A DNA stretch of 64,000 bases from the NCBI GenBank assembly GCA_902588585.1, contig CACIPQ010000001.1, positions 159,710 through 223,709 of the forward strand, written 5' to 3'. The stretch comes from an uncultured Pelagibacteraceae bacterium (GTDB lineage Bacteria > Pseudomonadota > Alphaproteobacteria > Pelagibacterales > Pelagibacteraceae). This document shows, one piece after another, positions 27,612-37,095 of this stretch (the first letter of the stretch is position 1; each line of letters starts with the position of its first letter). Under the pieces are notes generated by a model. It was not told the DNA's origin and did no database searches. It saw only the letters and a program-made list of their open reading frames with translations. Made by a program: the position numbers and the translations under genes.

Positions 27612-28988
27612 ATGGAAATTTATCAGAAACAAACTTTTAAAGATTCTTTTAAAATTTACCTCGACAGAAGAATGCTCCGAATATTATTGTTGGGAGTTAT
27701 AAGTGGATTTCCATGGGTTCTTATTGGGAGCAGTTTAAGTCTTTGGCTAAAAGAAGAAGGTTTGAGTAGAAGTACAATAGGTTGGGCTGGATTAATATTT
27801 GCAGTTTATGCTTTCAATTATTTATGGGCTCCACTAATTGATAGAATTCGTATTCCTTGGTTAACCAATAAAGTTGGTCATCGTCGTGGCTGGATCATAG
27901 TTATGCAGCTCGTTATTTTATTAAGTTTGCTCTGTTGGAATTTAGTAAACCCTACAGCAAATCTTACGCTAGTAATCGCTGTTGGTTTAATTATTGCAAT
28001 CGCTTCAGCAACTCAAGATATTACTGTAGACGCATTAAGGATTGAACAAATTGGAAGAGATGAAGGAAAATCAATGCAGGCTGGGGCTGCCATGGCTGTC
28101 GTTGGTTGGTGGACTGGATATAAACTTGGTGGAGTAATTGCGCTAAATGCTGCAGAGTATTTTCAAAATGCAGGATTTGAAAATTATTGGCAGCTCACTT
28201 TTTTAATTCTTGGCATAGTTATTATCGCCTGCAACATTGGTTTGATGTTTGTCCATGAAGCACAGCCTACAGAAAGACAAGAAGCACAAAGAAGAACTGA
28301 TGAAATGATTCAGAGTAAGCTAGGAGCTTCTAATTTTGCAACAAAATCGGCTGCATGGGTTAGTGGAACAATTGCTGGTCCTATAATAAGTTTTTTCAAA
28401 AAAAATGGATTTAAAATTGCCTTAGGAATTTTGGCCTTTGTATTTCTTTTCAAAATTGGAGAGGCCTTTCTTGGACGGATGTCCATAGTATTTTATAAAG
28501 AAATAGGTTTCTCGAAATCTGATATTGCACTTTATTCAAAAGGTTTGGGCTGGATTACCACAGTTGTCTTTACTCTTTTGGGGGGATTGTTTGCCATTCG
28601 ATCGGGTGTGATTAAAGCAATGTTTGTTTCTGGAATATTAATGGCATCAACAAATCTTTTGTTTTCTTTGCTGGCATGGTCAGGAAAATCTGAATGGTTA
28701 TTTGCAGTGGCTGTAATTTTTGATGATATGGCCGCAGCATTTGCAACTGTTGCTTTTGTTGCTTTTATTTCAATGCTGGTAGATAGAACTTATACAGCAA
28801 CCCAATATGCTCTTCTTGCTTCAATTGGAACAGCTGGAAGAACTACACTGGCAGCTTCTTCAGGGGCAATGGTAGATTGGCTGAACGGTGATTGGGGTAT
28901 ATTCTTTATAATCACAGCTATCATGGTAATACCTTCTTTGATTTTTCTTTATATGATTAAAAACGATATAAAGTTAAGTGAAAAATAG
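27612..28988 (+). CDS. AmpG-like MFS permease
   Basis: A 458-aa major facilitator with about 12 helices. Features match the AmpG muropeptide permease branch: LGVISGFPWVLIGSSLSLWL, the A-loop YLWAPLIDRIRIP with GHRRGWIIVMQL, and ATQDITVDALRIEQ in place of AmpG's SQDIVIDAYR. AmpG imports anhydro-muropeptides for cell-wall recycling. The gene overlaps by 11 bases an NlpC/P60 peptidase gene, which supports a wall-recycling role over sugar or drug transport. Confidence 0.8.
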   Translation: MEIYQKQTFKDSFKIYLDRRMLRILLLGVISGFPWVLIGSSLSLWLKEEGLSRSTIGWAGLIFAVYAFNYLWAPLIDRIRIPWLTNKVGHRRGWIIVMQLVILLSLLCWNLVNPTANLTLVIAVGLIIAIASATQDITVDALRIEQIGRDEGKSMQAGAAMAVVGWWTGYKLGGVIALNAAEYFQNAGFENYWQLTFLILGIVIIACNIGLMFVHEAQPTERQEAQRRTDEMIQSKLGASNFATKSAAWVSGTIAGPIISFFKKNGFKIALGILAFVFLFKIGEAFLGRMSIVFYKEIGFSKSDIALYSKGLGWITTVVFTLLGGLFAIRSGVIKAMFVSGILMASTNLLFSLLAWSGKSEWLFAVAVIFDDMAAAFATVAFVAFISMLVDRTYTATQYALLASIGTAGRTTLAASSGAMVDWLNGDWGIFFIITAIMVIPSLIFLYMIKNDIKLSEK

Positions 28989-29721
28989 TTTTGGAAATAA
29001 TTTACCTATAGTTAATCTCTACAAAAATAAGAGTTTAAAATCTGGAATAGACACTCAATTGCTTTATGGTGATAATTTTAAGGTAATAAAAAAACATAGC
29101 GGTTGGAAGAAAATTAGAATAAAAAAAGATGGTTACATTGGATACATTAAAAACAAGAAATTTTCTCGTACTATAAAGCCAAATTTTAAAGTTTCTGTTT
29201 TAAAAGCACGTCTCTTTAGCAAACCCAGCTTAAAAAAAAAATTAAAAAAATTTCTTCCATACGAATCTAGATTGAGAATAGTTAAAAAAAATGGGAAATT
29301 TGGTAAGTTTGAAAAGTATTGGATAAAAATTTCTGATATAAAAAAAATTAATTTTAAGTATAAAGATGTTTTTAAAGATATAAAATTATTTAAAAATATT
29401 AAATATTTATGGGGTGGAAAAAGCTATAAAGGTATTGATTGCTCTGCACTGGTACAAATTTTTTTCAACCATAATAATAAATATTGTCCCAGGGACTCAA
29501 AGGATCAGGAAAAATTTTTTAGGAAAAAGATAAAACTAAAAAATATAAAAAAAAATGACATGATTTTTTGGAAAGGTCATGTGGCTGTGGTTTTATCTAA
29601 AAATAAACTAATTCATGCCTACGGACCTATGAAAAAAGTAGTTATAATGAATATAAAAAAAACAATAGAAAGAATCTACAAAACTGCTAATCTAAAGGTG
29701 ACAAGCGTTCGTAGAAATTAA
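28978..29721 (+). CDS. NlpC/P60-family (C40) cysteine peptidase with SH3-like N-terminus
   Basis: A 247-aa protein starting at GTG inside the permease gene. Residues about 8-60 and 70-120 look like two bacterial SH3-type modules (GWKKIRIKKDGYIGYI is typical). The catalytic domain follows with YLWGGKSYKGIDCSALVQ (Cys155) and the histidine in FWKGHVAVVLSKNKLIHAYG. Such enzymes cut D-Glu-diamino acid bonds in peptidoglycan stem peptides. No signal peptide is visible, so it may act in the cytoplasm on muropeptides brought in by the neighbouring AmpG-like permease. Confidence 0.85.
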   Translation: MKNSFGNNLPIVNLYKNKSLKSGIDTQLLYGDNFKVIKKHSGWKKIRIKKDGYIGYIKNKKFSRTIKPNFKVSVLKARLFSKPSLKKKLKKFLPYESRLRIVKKNGKFGKFEKYWIKISDIKKINFKYKDVFKDIKLFKNIKYLWGGKSYKGIDCSALVQIFFNHNNKYCPRDSKDQEKFFRKKIKLKNIKKNDMIFWKGHVAVVLSKNKLIHAYGPMKKVVIMNIKKTIERIYKTANLKVTSVRRN

Positions 29722-29722
29722 A

Positions 29723-29791
29723 ATGCACTGGATATTACTAGGAATAGCAATTGGTTTGATATTTTATCTTGGAGATAAATATCTATTTTAA
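29723..29791 (+). CDS. Possible 22-aa single-helix peptide
   Basis: Not in the ORF track. An ATG one base after the NlpC/P60 stop opens 22 codons, MHWILLGIAIGLIFYLGD and four more, ending TAA. The peptide is one hydrophobic helix with charged residues only at the C-terminus. Its tail overlaps the end of the convergent 78-aa gene by nine bases. There is no clear Shine-Dalgarno, so its support is the stop-start coupling and the clean transmembrane composition. Confidence 0.3.
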   Translation: MHWILLGIAIGLIFYLGDKYLF

Positions 29792-30019
29792 TAATTTTCT
29801 GTATGCAAATATTACAGCAAACACAATTATTAATGCGGCGATCCCTTGACTTCCCAAATTATTAAGTAGTCCAACTAAATTTTTAGTAACTTGAGAACCA
29901 AAAAAAGCAACATTGGGGCCAAATATTACTTCTGCAATAACCGATACGGCCAGCAAAAGTACACCTACTTCTATAAAACTGTTTAAATAATATTTTATCT
30001 TCGATATCCAATTTTTCAT
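29783..30019 (-). CDS. Small two-helix membrane protein, paralogue A (78 aa)
   Basis: A 78-aa protein with two predicted membrane helices: residues about 16-36 (VGVLLLAVSVIAEVIFG) and 55-74 (GIAALIIVFAVIFAYRKLL). The central part, GPNVAFFGSQVTKNLVGLL then NNLGSQGI, aligns with the neighbouring 71-aa protein, so they are paralogues. It has a strong ribosome-binding site, AAGGAG four bases before ATG, within a structured leader (30020-30143). I recognise no named family; holin-like size and topology is noted, but nothing phage-like surrounds it. Confidence 0.8.
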   Translation of the reverse strand: MKNWISKIKYYLNSFIEVGVLLLAVSVIAEVIFGPNVAFFGSQVTKNLVGLLNNLGSQGIAALIIVFAVIFAYRKLLK

Positions 30020-30023
30020 AAGT

Positions 30024-30088
30024 CTCCTTGTTTTGAGTTCGTTACCCCAACCTAATCAATTAACCAAGGAGGAAAAGACTGGGGTAAC
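30024..30088 (-). promoter_or_regulatory. Candidate RNA pseudoknot masking the ribosome-binding site of the 78-aa gene
   Basis: On the minus strand a 9-bp stem forms between GTTACCCCA (30088-30080) and TGGGGTAAC (30049-30041). Its 30-base loop contains CTCCTTG (within 30064-30072), which is exactly complementary over seven bases to CAAGGAG (30030-30024), the Shine-Dalgarno of the 78-aa gene. Folding both helices gives an H-type pseudoknot that would block translation. The region is visibly GC-richer (about 40% by my count) than its surroundings. Switch function is inferred; no known riboswitch class was recognised. Confidence 0.5.
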
Positions 30089-30143
30089 AAAGATTAGCAA
30101 CTGCCTTATACTGGGAGGTTTTCAGCTGCCAATATTTTATTAG

Positions 30144-30359
30144 TTACTTGTAAAAGCCAAGGATGATTATAGCTGCTACTAAACCAACTATTCCAGCATC
30201 ACCTAAAGCTTGTACTAATCCAACGATATTATCTGCAATTCCGCTAACGAATGGAACGTTTCCACCAAGTAGCGAAACTACGATTCCTAACCCAAGTAAA
30301 GATATAACTACTCGAGTTAAAGAAGTGATAGTCGATGATAGTCCTGCTAACATTTTCAT
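30144..30359 (-). CDS. Small two-helix membrane protein, paralogue B (71 aa)
   Basis: A 71-aa protein with helices at about 15-33 (TRVVISLLGLGIVVSLLGG) and 50-69 (ALGDAGIVGLVAAIIILGF), no charged residues after the N-terminal basic end except a few in the loop, and a final K. The stretch GGNVPFVSGIADNIVGLVQ matches GPNVAFFGSQVTKNLVGLL in paralogue A. It has a GAGGGAAG ribosome-binding site just upstream and a terminator-like hairpin 20 bases before the start. The strong binding site in this AT-rich genome suggests high expression. Function unknown. Confidence 0.8.
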   Translation of the reverse strand: MKMLAGLSSTITSLTRVVISLLGLGIVVSLLGGNVPFVSGIADNIVGLVQALGDAGIVGLVAAIIILGFYK

Positions 30360-30379
30360 AACTTCCCTCTTTTTTTGTT

Positions 30380-30413
30380 AAACAAAAAACAAAACGAACT
30401 GATTCGTTTTGTA
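30380..30413 (-). terminator. Intrinsic terminator / possible attenuator upstream of the 71-aa gene
   Basis: On the minus strand a perfect 10-bp stem ACAAAACGAA / TTCGTTTTGT with a four-base TCAG loop is followed by TTTTTTGTTT. It could simply end the methyltransferase transcript. However, only 20 bases separate the T-run from the 71-aa start codon, too few for a promoter, so that gene must be transcribed through the hairpin. That makes attenuation or RNA processing plausible. Confidence 0.65.
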
Positions 30414-30528
30414 CTGACTTACTTTACCACCTATTGAGTCTGGCCTCTATTAAATTGAACGGGCTCTATAAGTGAGTCTAATCAAGCTTTTTGTGACCCA
30501 GATTGGGGATAAATGATTCGTTAATTTT
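30414..30528 (-). other. Non-coding leader or 3' region with direct repeats
   Basis: This 115-base stretch between the methyltransferase stop and the hairpin has no plausible ORF. It carries two copies of AGACTCA with AGAGCC/AGAGGCC-like flanks, and an AACGAATCA copy that repeats the terminator's left arm and loop. It could be the leader of the 71-aa gene or a processed small RNA. I see no confident promoter. Confidence 0.4.
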
Positions 30529-31659
30529 CTACTTTTCAGCTTTAAGAACTATGTTTGAAACTTTCCAAGACTTTAAATATGTATCTACTAAAATTTCTAC
30601 TCTTTTAAAACCGGCTTTTTTCAGTAAAAATTTTAAAGAATTTGAGGAATGCCTAACAAATCCATCTGAATCATCTATTTTTGCATTAAGATATTTGTCA
30701 TTTTTAATACCTTGGGTTTCTATTATTAATGTTTCGTTAGTTACTTGAAATAAATTTTCAATGGCCTTATAGGGGTTTTTAAGATGATATAAAACTCCAA
30801 AACAAAAAACAAAATCAAAATTTTCATCTCCTAAATTGTAAACATTTTTGTATTCAAATTTGAGTTTTGAACTACCGGTTAATCCATATTCTTTTGTCAA
30901 AAAGTTTTGTGTTTCTTCTATATCTTTTCTCCTTCTAGGCGTGACTCCTTTCCCTCTTAGACGATTTGGAAAGAAATCATATTCTTTATCTTCATAAATG
31001 TTCAAACCTTTTGCAAATTTAGCATTTTTTTTAATAGCATTAAAAACTCCATAGCCTTCTTCAGATCCTATATCTAAAAAAGTTTTATTTTTTAAATCAG
31101 GAATAAAATTTAGTCTAAATGTTATATCGCCTTGATCGCCGATTGACTTACCACCCGAAGGTAATTTAAATGAACCATTGAAATTAAAAGATCTATGATT
31201 GGTTCCGATGTTTGTAATATGATTTTCTCGATCTTTAAGAATATAAAAAATATTTTGTGGATAATTATTAATTTCGTAATTCTTACTATAATTTTCCAAA
31301 AATTTACTACTTACTATTTCGGTATTAAAAGGACAATCTCCGTCATAAATTAATTCATATTTTTTTGTTTTTGCTAATTTTATAATTTTTTCAAGCTTTT
31401 CGTTAGAGTATTTTTTTATTAATCTTTTATCAAAAACTAAAAAAAAATTAGAATCTTTTTTAAATTTCAAAAAGTTTTTTTTCGTAAAGCTATAATATTT
31501 TTTTTTCAAAATATTATCGTCTAAATCATCAATATCAAAAAAGAAAAAAATTTTTTTATTGTCAAATCTGAAGTATAGATTTTTAAGTAGTTTATAAATA
31601 TGACTATCGTCAGATAAAAAAAACTGAATATACTTTTTGATATTATCAATCATAATCAT
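30529..31659 (-). CDS. SAM-dependent methyltransferase (class I, CmoB/DUF1698-like)
   Basis: About 376 aa from the ATG at 31659; the track's TTG start overlaps the tRNA-Ser terminator. The N-terminal half is Lys/Phe-rich with no recognised domain. The C-terminal half is a Rossmann methyltransferase: NKTFLDIGSEEGYGVF (SAM loop), NIYEDKEYDFFPNRL, FDFVFCFGVLYHLKNPYKAIENL, and LIIETQGI. The last two resemble CmoB-like and DUF1698 enzymes. The substrate is unknown; related standalone genes often modify surface sugars or lipids. Confidence 0.75.
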   Translation of the reverse strand: MIMIDNIKKYIQFFLSDDSHIYKLLKNLYFRFDNKKIFFFFDIDDLDDNILKKKYYSFTKKNFLKFKKDSNFFLVFDKRLIKKYSNEKLEKIIKLAKTKKYELIYDGDCPFNTEIVSSKFLENYSKNYEINNYPQNIFYILKDRENHITNIGTNHRSFNFNGSFKLPSGGKSIGDQGDITFRLNFIPDLKNKTFLDIGSEEGYGVFNAIKKNAKFAKGLNIYEDKEYDFFPNRLRGKGVTPRRRKDIEETQNFLTKEYGLTGSSKLKFEYKNVYNLGDENFDFVFCFGVLYHLKNPYKAIENLFQVTNETLIIETQGIKNDKYLNAKIDDSDGFVRHSSNSLKFLLKKAGFKRVEILVDTYLKSWKVSNIVLKAEK

Positions 31660-31676
31660 CGTTAAATGTATAAGAT

Positions 31677-31703
31677 AAAACAATTACTTTAAGAAGTAAA
31701 TTG
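31677..31703 (-). terminator. Terminator directly behind tRNA-Ser
   Basis: Immediately 3' of the tRNA the minus strand reads CAATTTACTT CTTA AAGTAATTG TTTT: a stem of nine pairs with one bulged base and a short T-run. It probably ends the long thrS-to-tRNA transcript and argues for the downstream start of the methyltransferase gene. Confidence 0.5.
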
Positions 31704-31791
31704 TGGCGGAGAGAGTGGGATTCGAACCCACGATACCCGAAGGTATACACACTTTCCAAGCGTGCGCTTTAAACCGCTCAGCCATCTCTCC
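31704..31791 (-). tRNA. tRNA-Ser (anticodon GGA)
   Basis: An 88-base tRNA on the minus strand with acceptor arms GGAGAGA and TCTCTCC, a long variable arm (TGTATACCTTCGGGTATC-like) typical of serine tRNAs, the T-loop GGTTCGAATCC, and an encoded CCA. The anticodon loop CTTGGAAAG gives GGA, reading UCC/UCU. Its 5' end is the very next base after the lepA stop codon, so it is probably cut out of the lepA mRNA by RNase P. Confidence 0.97.
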
Positions 31792-33600
31792 TTAGGTCTC
31801 CTTGTTAATTTTTAATACACCTATAAAGGCTTCCTGAGGTATTTCAACTTTTCCAAATTGTTTTGCTCGAGCTTTTCCTTTTTTCTGTTTTTCTAATAAT
31901 TTTCTTTTACGATCTCGCGCCCCTCCTCCATGTATTTTTGTTAAAACATCCTTCTTAAAACCTTTGATACTTTCTCTTGCAATAATTTTTCCACCAATAG
32001 CTGCTTGGATAGGAATCATAAAATTGTGCCTTGGTATTAAATCTTTTAATTTTTCGCAGACTAATCTTCCTTGATTTTGTGCAAATTCTTTATGAATAAT
32101 CATTGATAATGCATCTACCGGTTCGTTATTAACTAAAATACCAAGTTTAACCAAATTACCTTCTTTATAGCCAGTAATCTCATAATCAAAACTAGCATAA
32201 CCACTCGTAATAGATTTTAGTCTGTCATAAAAATCAAAAACAACTTCGTTAAGAGGTAGCTCGTAAACTAAAACGGCTCTATTTCCTGAATAAGATAAGT
32301 CTTTCTGAATACCTCTTTTATCTTGGCATATTTTAATTATGGATCCCAAATATTCATCAGGTGTAATAATCGTTGCTTTAATCCATGGCTCTTCAATAAA
32401 TTTAATTTGTGAAGGATCAGGCATGGTAGTGGGGTTTTGAAGATCTACTGTCTCATCGTTAATTTTATTAACTTTATAAACAACCCCCGGAGTTGTGGTT
32501 ATTAAATTAATATCAAATTCTCTCTCTAACCTTTGAGTTATGATCTCCAAATGAAGTAAACCTAAAAATCCACATCTAAAACCGAGACCTAAAGCACTAG
32601 AAGACTCGGGCTCATAAGAAAAACTAGAGTCATTTAGTTTTAATTTTCCTAATCCATCTTTTAACCTCTGATACTCTGAGCTATCCACTGGAAACAAACC
32701 ACAAAATACTACTGGTTTACTAGGTTTAAAGCCTGGTAACGGTTTATCTAAAGGATCCTTTGAATCGCAAATTGTATCTCCTACTTTGGTTTCCGATAAA
32801 CTTTTTATTCCTGTAATTATGAATCCAATTTCCCCTGAATTAAGTTCTTCTACATCTTTTGGTTTTGGAGTAAAAACTCCAACTTTTTCTATTTCATAAT
32901 CTTGATTTGTGGACATTAATTTTACTTTCATTCCTTTTTTTATTTTTCCATCTAATACTCTGACAAGAATGACTACACCCAAATAACTATCGTACCAACT
33001 ATCTACAAGTAAGGATTTTAACTTCGATGACTGATCTCCTTTTGGAGAAGGCATATCTTTTACGATAGATTCTAAAATCTCTTCTATACCTTCGCCCGTT
33101 TTACCAGAGCAGGAAATAGCTTTTGAAGTTTCTATTCCAATAACATCTTCAATTTGTTTTTTTACTTTATCTACATCCGAAGCGGGAAGATCTATTTTGT
33201 TTAAAACTGGAATAATGTGATGATTAATATCAAGTGCCTGATATACATTTGCCAAAGTTTGAGCTTCAACACCTTGTGAACTGTCAACAATTAATACCGA
33301 ACCTTCGCAGGCAAGTAAAGAACGGCTAACTTCGTAACTAAAATCTACATGCCCAGGAGTATCGATGATGTTTAAAATATATTCTTTTCCATCTTTTGAT
33401 TTATAATTAAGTTTTACTGTCTGGGCTTTAATAGTAATTCCTCTTTCTCTTTCTATGTCCATAGAGTCTAGAACTTGCTCTTTCATTTCTCTTTTTGAAA
33501 GACCTCCGCAAATTTGAATCATTCTGTCAGCGATTGTTGACTTTCCATGGTCGATATGTGCGATAATCGCAAAATTTCTTACTTTATTGATATCTGACAT
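31792..33600 (-). CDS. lepA: Elongation factor 4 (LepA)
   Basis: A 602-aa translational GTPase acting on stalled or initiating ribosomes. G motifs are [33 protein letters not shown], and NKIDLP. The LepA-specific C-terminus includes [22 protein letters not shown] and [20 protein letters not shown]. Length is standard. Its start overlaps the pheT stop by one base, and its stop abuts tRNA-Ser. Confidence 0.97.
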   Translation of the reverse strand: MSDINKVRNFAIIAHIDHGKSTIADRMIQICGGLSKREMKEQVLDSMDIERERGITIKAQTVKLNYKSKDGKEYILNIIDTPGHVDFSYEVSRSLLACEGSVLIVDSSQGVEAQTLANVYQALDINHHIIPVLNKIDLPASDVDKVKKQIEDVIGIETSKAISCSGKTGEGIEEILESIVKDMPSPKGDQSSKLKSLLVDSWYDSYLGVVILVRVLDGKIKKGMKVKLMSTNQDYEIEKVGVFTPKPKDVEELNSGEIGFIITGIKSLSETKVGDTICDSKDPLDKPLPGFKPSKPVVFCGLFPVDSSEYQRLKDGLGKLKLNDSSFSYEPESSSALGLGFRCGFLGLLHLEIITQRLEREFDINLITTTPGVVYKVNKINDETVDLQNPTTMPDPSQIKFIEEPWIKATIITPDEYLGSIIKICQDKRGIQKDLSYSGNRAVLVYELPLNEVVFDFYDRLKSITSGYASFDYEITGYKEGNLVKLGILVNNEPVDALSMIIHKEFAQNQGRLVCEKLKDLIPRHNFMIPIQAAIGGKIIARESIKGFKKDVLTKIHGGGARDRKRKLLEKQKKGKARAKQFGKVEIPQEAFIGVLKINKET

Positions 33601-36002
33601 TAGGATCTTATTGTTCCGCCAGTCTTGGCTTTAACAACATTTATTATTTTTTGACTTACTTGGTCTAAATCTTTTTGGGAAAGTGTTTTATCCATTGATT
33701 GGATTGTTACATTAATAGCAACAGACTTTTTTCCTTCCGGCATATTTCCACCCTCAAAAACATCAAATATTAAAACTTTTTTAATTATATCTTTATCAAC
33801 CTCACTTATCAGTTTTTCAATATCTCCTGCTTTATAATTTTTATCTATTACAAAGGCAAAATCTCTTTCAGACTTTTGAAACTCTGATACAAAATAATTC
33901 TTTTTATAAAATCTATGTTTTTTTTTAAATTCTGGTATGTTTTTTAAAAAAATTTCAAATCCACAAACATTTTTTTCTTTTAAGTCTAAGGTGGATACTA
34001 TAGCGGGATGAATTTCACCAAAAAGAGCTAATATAGTTCCATTTTCCGACTTTAAATTAACAGAACCAGATCTTCCTGGATTATAATAGTTTTGAGTCTT
34101 GTTACTAATGTGTAAATCATTTTCTTCAATACCAAGCTCTAACAATGTTTTCATTGCATCTGCTTTAACATCAAAAACATCTATATTTCTTGTTTGAGCG
34201 TCCCAACTTTTTCTATTTGCAACACCAGACTTTAAACCTCCTAAAACAATTTCTTGTTCACCAGGTTTGTTTCCAAAAAAAATTGGTCCGATTTCAAATA
34301 ACGAAATATCTGGATAGCCTCTGTCTTGGTTTTTTTTTAAATAAATAATTAAATTTGAAAATATTGATCTTCTCAAAACATTAAGATCGTTTGAGATAGG
34401 ATTGGCAATTTCTATTTCTTTTTTTCCTTGTGCAAATTGCTTATCAATACGGGAATCCGTGAATGACCAGGTTACTGCTTCCAAGTATCCTTTGTTTGCA
34501 ACAGCTCTTTGGGACAAATGAAATAATTTTTGTTTAAAGCTGAGAGTTTCTTTAGTTCTGATTTTTTCAGGACGAACCAGTGAAATTTTATCAAAACCCT
34601 TTATCCTTATAAGTTCTTCTATAAGATCTATATCTTCTTTAATATCAGGTCTCCAGCTAGGTGGTATAACCTTAATTTTTTTGCCACTAATTTTTAATGA
34701 GCATCCAAGAGAAATTAAAATCTTTTTAATTTCTCCAATTGTTATTGAAAATCCAATAACTTTTAAAAACTTTTCTAGCTCCAAATCAATCGTTGGTCTT
34801 TCATCCTTTATTTTACCCACGATTGAAAACTTGCTGGCCTCACCACCACATATGTCTAATATCATGCACATTCCAAGTTCTAAACCTAACCTTATAGAAC
34901 CTGGGTCAATACCTCTTTCGAATCTATATTTTGCATCTGTATCAATATCTAAACTTTTAGAAGTTTTTCTAATTGAAGAGGGAAAAAAATAAGCAGACTC
35001 CAATAAAATATTTGTGGTAGAAAGTTCTGTCCCAGATCTAGTTCCTCCAATAATTCCTCCTAGACCCAAGACTCCTGATTTATCACTTATTGTACACATA
35101 TTATTTTTAAGTTTGTATGTCTTATTGTCTAAAGCCTCAAAAGACTCACCTATTTTTGAATTTCTAACAATAATTTCCTGATCAATTTTATCAGCATCAT
35201 AAGCGTGCAAAGGTCTATTTAAATCATACATTACATAATTAGTAGCATCCACAATTGCCGAAATAGGTTTCAGCCCCAAAGATATAATTCTTTTTTTTAA
35301 CCAGTCTGGACTTTCTTTATTTTGAACATTTTTAATATATACACTTCCAAAAATGCCACAACCTTGGTGCTTTTCTTTTTTTATTGAAACTTTAATTGGG
35401 TTTTTAAATTTTTGATTTATTTTAATTGAAGGTTGTTTTTTTAACTTGCCCAAGCCAGAAGATGATAAATCTCTGGCAATACCTCTAACACCTAAACAAT
35501 CGGGTCTATTTGGTGTGATTGATATATCAATAGACTTTTCGCCTTTGCTTTTAAAATAATTTTTTCCAATATGCTTTTCGCTGTTCTTTAGCTCAATTAT
35601 TCCGTCACTTTCATTTGAAATATTAAGTTCGCTTTCGGAGCAAAGCATGCCGTGCGACTCTACACCTCTTATCTTTACTACCTTTAATTTCATTTTAGTT
35701 TTTGGAATTACCGAACCTGGAGGAGCATATATGGTTACCAATCCATCTCTTGCGTTAGCAGCTCCACATACAACTTTAATTATTTTATTGTCTCCAAGAC
35801 TAACATCACAAAGTTTTAGCTTGTCTGCGTTAGGGTGTTTTTCTGCCTTTATAACTTTTGCAACTTTAAAATCAGACAGTTCCCCTTGACTCTCTTTAAC
35901 TCCTTCAACCTCAAGGCCTATTCCCGTAAGTTTATCAATTATTTTTGATAAATTTGCACTGGTAGTTAGATGATTTTTTAACCAAGACAAAGTTATTATC
36001 AT
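33600..36002 (-). CDS. pheT: Phenylalanyl-tRNA synthetase beta subunit
   Basis: An 800-aa subunit. It has an N-terminal EMAP/OB tRNA-binding domain (residues about 40-150, including [11 protein letters not shown]), the B3/B4 editing region, the B5 domain, the class II-like core, and a C-terminal ferredoxin-fold anticodon-binding domain from about residue 705 ([20 protein letters not shown]). It forms the alpha2-beta2 enzyme with PheS, encoded just upstream with a four-base overlap. Confidence 0.96.
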   Translation of the reverse strand: MIITLSWLKNHLTTSANLSKIIDKLTGIGLEVEGVKESQGELSDFKVAKVIKAEKHPNADKLKLCDVSLGDNKIIKVVCGAANARDGLVTIYAPPGSVIPKTKMKLKVVKIRGVESHGMLCSESELNISNESDGIIELKNSEKHIGKNYFKSKGEKSIDISITPNRPDCLGVRGIARDLSSSGLGKLKKQPSIKINQKFKNPIKVSIKKEKHQGCGIFGSVYIKNVQNKESPDWLKKRIISLGLKPISAIVDATNYVMYDLNRPLHAYDADKIDQEIIVRNSKIGESFEALDNKTYKLKNNMCTISDKSGVLGLGGIIGGTRSGTELSTTNILLESAYFFPSSIRKTSKSLDIDTDAKYRFERGIDPGSIRLGLELGMCMILDICGGEASKFSIVGKIKDERPTIDLELEKFLKVIGFSITIGEIKKILISLGCSLKISGKKIKVIPPSWRPDIKEDIDLIEELIRIKGFDKISLVRPEKIRTKETLSFKQKLFHLSQRAVANKGYLEAVTWSFTDSRIDKQFAQGKKEIEIANPISNDLNVLRRSIFSNLIIYLKKNQDRGYPDISLFEIGPIFFGNKPGEQEIVLGGLKSGVANRKSWDAQTRNIDVFDVKADAMKTLLELGIEENDLHISNKTQNYYNPGRSGSVNLKSENGTILALFGEIHPAIVSTLDLKEKNVCGFEIFLKNIPEFKKKHRFYKKNYFVSEFQKSERDFAFVIDKNYKAGDIEKLISEVDKDIIKKVLIFDVFEGGNMPEGKKSVAINVTIQSMDKTLSQKDLDQVSQKIINVVKAKTGGTIRS

Positions 36003-37054
36003 CTGCTTAGTCCTCTATAGTTTGTTGGAACATCTAATGGATCAAAACCAAAATAATTTAGCCACCTGTAGTCAGCCTCAAAGAAAGATCTAAGATCATT
36101 TATTCCATACTTTAACATTGCAAGTCGATCTATTCCCATTCCAAATGCAAAACCTTGAAATTTTTTTGGATCAACTTTAGCATTTTTTAAAACATTTGGA
36201 TGAACCATTCCACAACCTAATATCTCAAGCCATTTGTCTCCCTCGCCAACAATAATTCTTCCATTTTCCAATCTATAACCGATATCAACTTCAGCTGAAG
36301 GTTCTGTAAATGGAAAATGACTTGGTCTAAATCTCATTTTAAGTTTTTTAACTTCAAAAAATTCTTTAACAAAATAATCTAAACATCCTTTTAAATGACC
36401 CATAGTTATATCTTTATCAATATGCAATCCTTCAAGTTGATGGAACATGGGTGCGTGGGTTTGATCACTATCACAACGATAAGTTCTTCCTGGAACAATA
36501 ATTTTGAAAGGTGGCTTGCCACTTAACATTGTTCTAATTTGAACTGGTGACGTATGGGTTCTTAATAAAATTTTTTTGTTATCGTCCAAATAGAAAGTAT
36601 CATGCATATCTCTAGCTGGATGATCCTCTGGAGTATTTAAAGCTGTAAAATTATTATATTCAGTTTCTACATCCGGACCTTCTGCAACTGAAAAACCTAT
36701 TTCAGAAAATATAGAAGAAATTTCATCAATAACCTGTGAGACGGGATGTATTTTTCCGTTTGGTCTTTCTCGAGCCGGCAATGTCACGTCGACTTTATCT
36801 TTTTCAAGTTTTTGATTTATTTCTGATTTTTCTAATTCTCTAAACCTATTATTGATGGCTTCAGTAATTTTCTGTTTTTCATTATTTAGGGAACCTGCCC
36901 TTCTTTTTCTCTCGTCCTCAGTTAGGGAACCAAGTTTTTTGAATTCTTGATTGATCTGACTATTTTTTCCTAAAAACTGAGTTTTTAAACTTTGCAGTTC
37001 TAACTTGTTTTTGGCTTGGGATACTTTTTGAATTAATTCTCGTAAATCTACCAT
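35999..37054 (-). CDS. pheS: Phenylalanyl-tRNA synthetase alpha subunit
   Basis: A 351-aa class II synthetase catalytic subunit. After the N-terminal coiled coil (to about residue 85) the core shows [55 protein letters not shown] (motif 2), [11 protein letters not shown] and [17 protein letters not shown] (motif 3). It lies between rplT and pheT, the classic infC-rpmI-rplT-pheST order. Confidence 0.97.
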   Translation of the reverse strand: MVDLRELIQKVSQAKNKLELQSLKTQFLGKNSQINQEFKKLGSLTEDERKRRAGSLNNEKQKITEAINNRFRELEKSEINQKLEKDKVDVTLPARERPNGKIHPVSQVIDEISSIFSEIGFSVAEGPDVETEYNNFTALNTPEDHPARDMHDTFYLDDNKKILLRTHTSPVQIRTMLSGKPPFKIIVPGRTYRCDSDQTHAPMFHQLEGLHIDKDITMGHLKGCLDYFVKEFFEVKKLKMRFRPSHFPFTEPSAEVDIGYRLENGRIIVGEGDKWLEILGCGMVHPNVLKNAKVDPKKFQGFAFGMGIDRLAMLKYGINDLRSFFEADYRWLNYFGFDPLDVPTNYRGLSR

Positions 37055-37095
37055 TAGTTAGTTTTTACTCTAACTTTGTAAAAGAAAAAACAAGT

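Noticed and set aside
29783-30359. Phage holin pair
   Set aside because: Size and topology fit, but there is no endolysin cassette or other phage gene; the nearby NlpC/P60 gene is on the opposite strand and tied to the permease.
30163-30381. 72-aa plus-strand ORF
   Set aside because: It lies antisense over the 71-aa membrane-protein gene, which has the better ribosome-binding site, topology and a paralogue.
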